Assembly (NCBI GenBank): GCA_032358165.1
Contig: JAALGY010000061.1
Coordinates: 744,001-808,000, forward strand
Reading direction: 5' to 3'
Source of the DNA: Diplosphaera chodatii
Taxonomy: Eukaryota > Chlorophyta > Trebouxiophyceae > Prasiolales > Stichococcaceae
Length of the DNA stretch: 64,000 bases
This document shows, piece after piece, positions 62,868 to 64,000 of the stretch; the stretch's first letter is position 1; each line of letters opens with the position of its first letter. The notes beneath the pieces are model-generated. The model made no database searches and was not told the DNA's origin. It saw nothing but the letters and a program-made list of their open reading frames with translations. Position numbers and translations under genes: made by a program.

Positions 62868-63197
62868 TCACAGGCCTGACCGGCCCCACACAACAAACGC
62901 CAGCGACGCCGAGAAGCTCACACAAAGTGCAGCCCAAGCGACCTGCACGATAGGCGCCTCGCCCTCTGCAACCATCATGGCCTCCTGTGCGGCCATCGCA
63001 GCCGGCGCCAGCGTGACGCTGAGGGCAGACACGCCTGCCACAAGCGCAGCCTTGCGCTGCTGAGCCTGCTCCTGTGTCTGACGTGCCACTGGCCGCACGG
63101 CCGCGCGGCAGGCGGGCGAAGGACGCGCCGGCTGCCTGTGCTGGATGCGGAGGCTAGGCCGCACCACCGGACCCGCTGTAGCCATCACGGACGCCAT
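62868..63197 (-). CDS. PETN: Nuclear-encoded PetN, cytochrome b6f complex subunit VIII, 109-residue precursor
   Basis: This is a single exon from ATG at 63197. The last 29 residues (IVQVAWAALCVSFSASLAF, then VVWGRSGL) match plastid PetN, whose hallmark is a LAWAAL start and a SLVVWGRSGL end. Ahead lie about 45 residues rich in Arg, Ala, Pro and Ser, as in a chloroplast transit peptide, then KAALVAGVSALSVTLAPAAM ending AAQ, which looks like a thylakoid transfer domain. PetN is a one-helix subunit that stabilises the b6f dimer between photosystems II and I. In many plants and algae petN is in plastid DNA, so this is a transferred copy, as known in Chlamydomonas. A possible Cys replaces a Met inside the helix. 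Confidence 0.93.
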   Translation of the reverse strand: MASVMATAGPVVRPSLRIQHRQPARPSPACRAAVRPVARQTQEQAQQRKAALVAGVSALSVTLAPAAMAAQEAMMVAEGEAPIVQVAWAALCVSFSASLAFVVWGRSGL

Positions 63198-63636
63198 GAT
63201 CGATCACTACTATCACAGCAGATGTGCAGGGGATTGACGTTTGCCTGCGACAACTGCCAGAGGTGCCCAGCATGCGCACTTCAACAGGATAAAGTGCCTG
63301 CTATTGTTACATGTCACTAGCATCGCCTTATTGACAGCACGGCGCGATGACTGACTGAGTACTAGTCAGAACTGACAAGCATGTGAGTGCAGACGAAGCA
63401 ACTCTGCAGGCTATGTTCATGCCTTGCATTCGTTGGAAGGTGCAGCATACGAGCAACTATCTGATTGAGCGTGGCAGCATCGGTTGACACAACAGTCATA
63501 TGCTGATCACAGGCTGACCAATCTGAACGGACGAGTTGGTCTGCACCATCACAGCAGAATACCCTTCTGCCTCTGAAGACAGTCTGTGGCATGTCGCTGG
63601 GAAGCTGACGATGCTGTGTCTATAGCTCAGTTCGGC
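63198..63636. promoter_or_regulatory. Divergent promoter region
   Basis: About 440 bases between the PETN start (minus) and the gene starting at 63637 (plus). No coding frame is seen. Confidence 0.4.
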
Positions 63637-64000
63637 ATGGCGGACGCATCGCCGGCATATGATGGGCCGCTGCCACCCAAGGCAGCAGGCAACGCGAGCA
63701 AGCGGGGCACCAGACTAGGTCGCAGGGCGGCTCCGGTAGTGCCTGTGCCGTATGCAGCAGCTTCAGATGTGGCAGCGCCACAACAGCAGTCTGTGGCGCA
63801 GCCCGGCGCGGCACCGCTGCAGACCTTCATTCCGCGGCTGAACCGTTATGTGCAGGCGAAAGTCAGCAAGAGCTCCGGCGAGGTGGGCCTATCTGCATTT
63901 TGGGCACCATGTGCGATGCTTTGCACTGCCCGCCGTCCGGTCAAGACATCACTGAGCATCCACCCTGCACCGTGCCACATTGCCAACCCACGTCCGCACA
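63637..64000 (+). CDS. 5' end of an unrecognised gene, runs off the window
   Basis: An ATG at 63637 opens a frame with coding-like composition: MADASPAYDGPLPPKAAG, a basic stretch (KRGTRLGRRAAP), an Ala/Gln-rich part and PLQTFIPRLNRYVQAKVS. A GTGGGC donor follows KSSGE at 63881-63882, so the first exon is about 245 bases, and what comes after is intron or beyond the window. No family could be recognised from 81 residues. Confidence 0.45.
   Translation, partial: MADASPAYDGPLPPKAAGNASKRGTRLGRRAAPVVPVPYAAASDVAAPQQQSVAQPGAAPLQTFIPRLNRYVQAKVSKSSGEVGLSAFWAPCAMLCTARRPVKTSLSIHPAPCHIANPRPH

Noticed and set aside
1..64000. CRISPR arrays, tRNA or rRNA genes, insertion sequences
   Set aside because: No regular spaced repeats, no cloverleaf with conserved arms and no transposase or terminal repeats were noticed by eye. 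A tRNAscan-SE or RepeatMasker run would settle this.

Overview
The window reads as nuclear DNA of a green alga. The GC content is high. Genes are cut into many short exons by introns of roughly 80-350 bases that end in TGCAG-like acceptors. Most gene products are typical of chlorophytes: a plastid-type acetolactate synthase regulatory subunit, ribulose-phosphate epimerase with a leader, a nuclear copy of the cytochrome b6f subunit PetN, a full-size PDR/ABCG transporter and a Raf-like kinase. A trebouxiophyte such as a Chlorella or Coccomyxa relative fits best, but the species cannot be named from this alone. I rebuilt gene models by hand from splice signals and reading phase, and exon lists are given where every junction keeps frame.

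Layout, left to right: the 3' part of a NodGS/FluG-type glutamine-synthetase-like gene (+, 1-2577); a zinc-motif/poly-Q protein (+, 4031-6305); VTC4 polyphosphate polymerase (-, 6812-12195); a TBC Rab-GAP (-, 13309-17148); an unrecognised Gln/Ala-rich protein (+, 18348-21140); a 49-exon PDR/ABCG transporter (-, 21717-32682); a small membrane metallopeptidase-like protein (-, 33727-35038); a Raf-like kinase (-, 35856 to about 40900); ILVH (+, 41634-44752); a COX7a-like protein (-, 44946-45185); COQ4 (+, 45644-47432); a 153-residue unknown (-, 47529-48499); AAR2 (+, 48829-51011); a glutathione peroxidase (+, 51215-52613); RPE (+, 53040-54908); lipoyl synthase (-, 55296-57558); a VPS9-domain Rab5-GEF-like protein (+, 58346-62369); PETN (-, 62868-63197); and a gene start at the right edge (+, 63637 onward).

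The most interesting locus is the glutathione peroxidase. Its catalytic position is an in-frame TGA that fits selenocysteine, and the 3' UTR folds by eye into a form-2 SECIS element. The leader looks like a twin-arginine thylakoid signal, so this may be a lumenal selenoprotein peroxidase. Other points of note are about ten GC-AG introns, which is a high share, a set of 9-27 nt microexons in the transporter, and an HLD in place of HRD in the kinase.

The genes do not form one pathway. Local logic is limited to neighbours: COQ4 and the COX7a-like gene are divergent and both serve mitochondrial respiration, while the TBC GAP and the VPS9 GEF both act on Rab GTPases but lie far apart.
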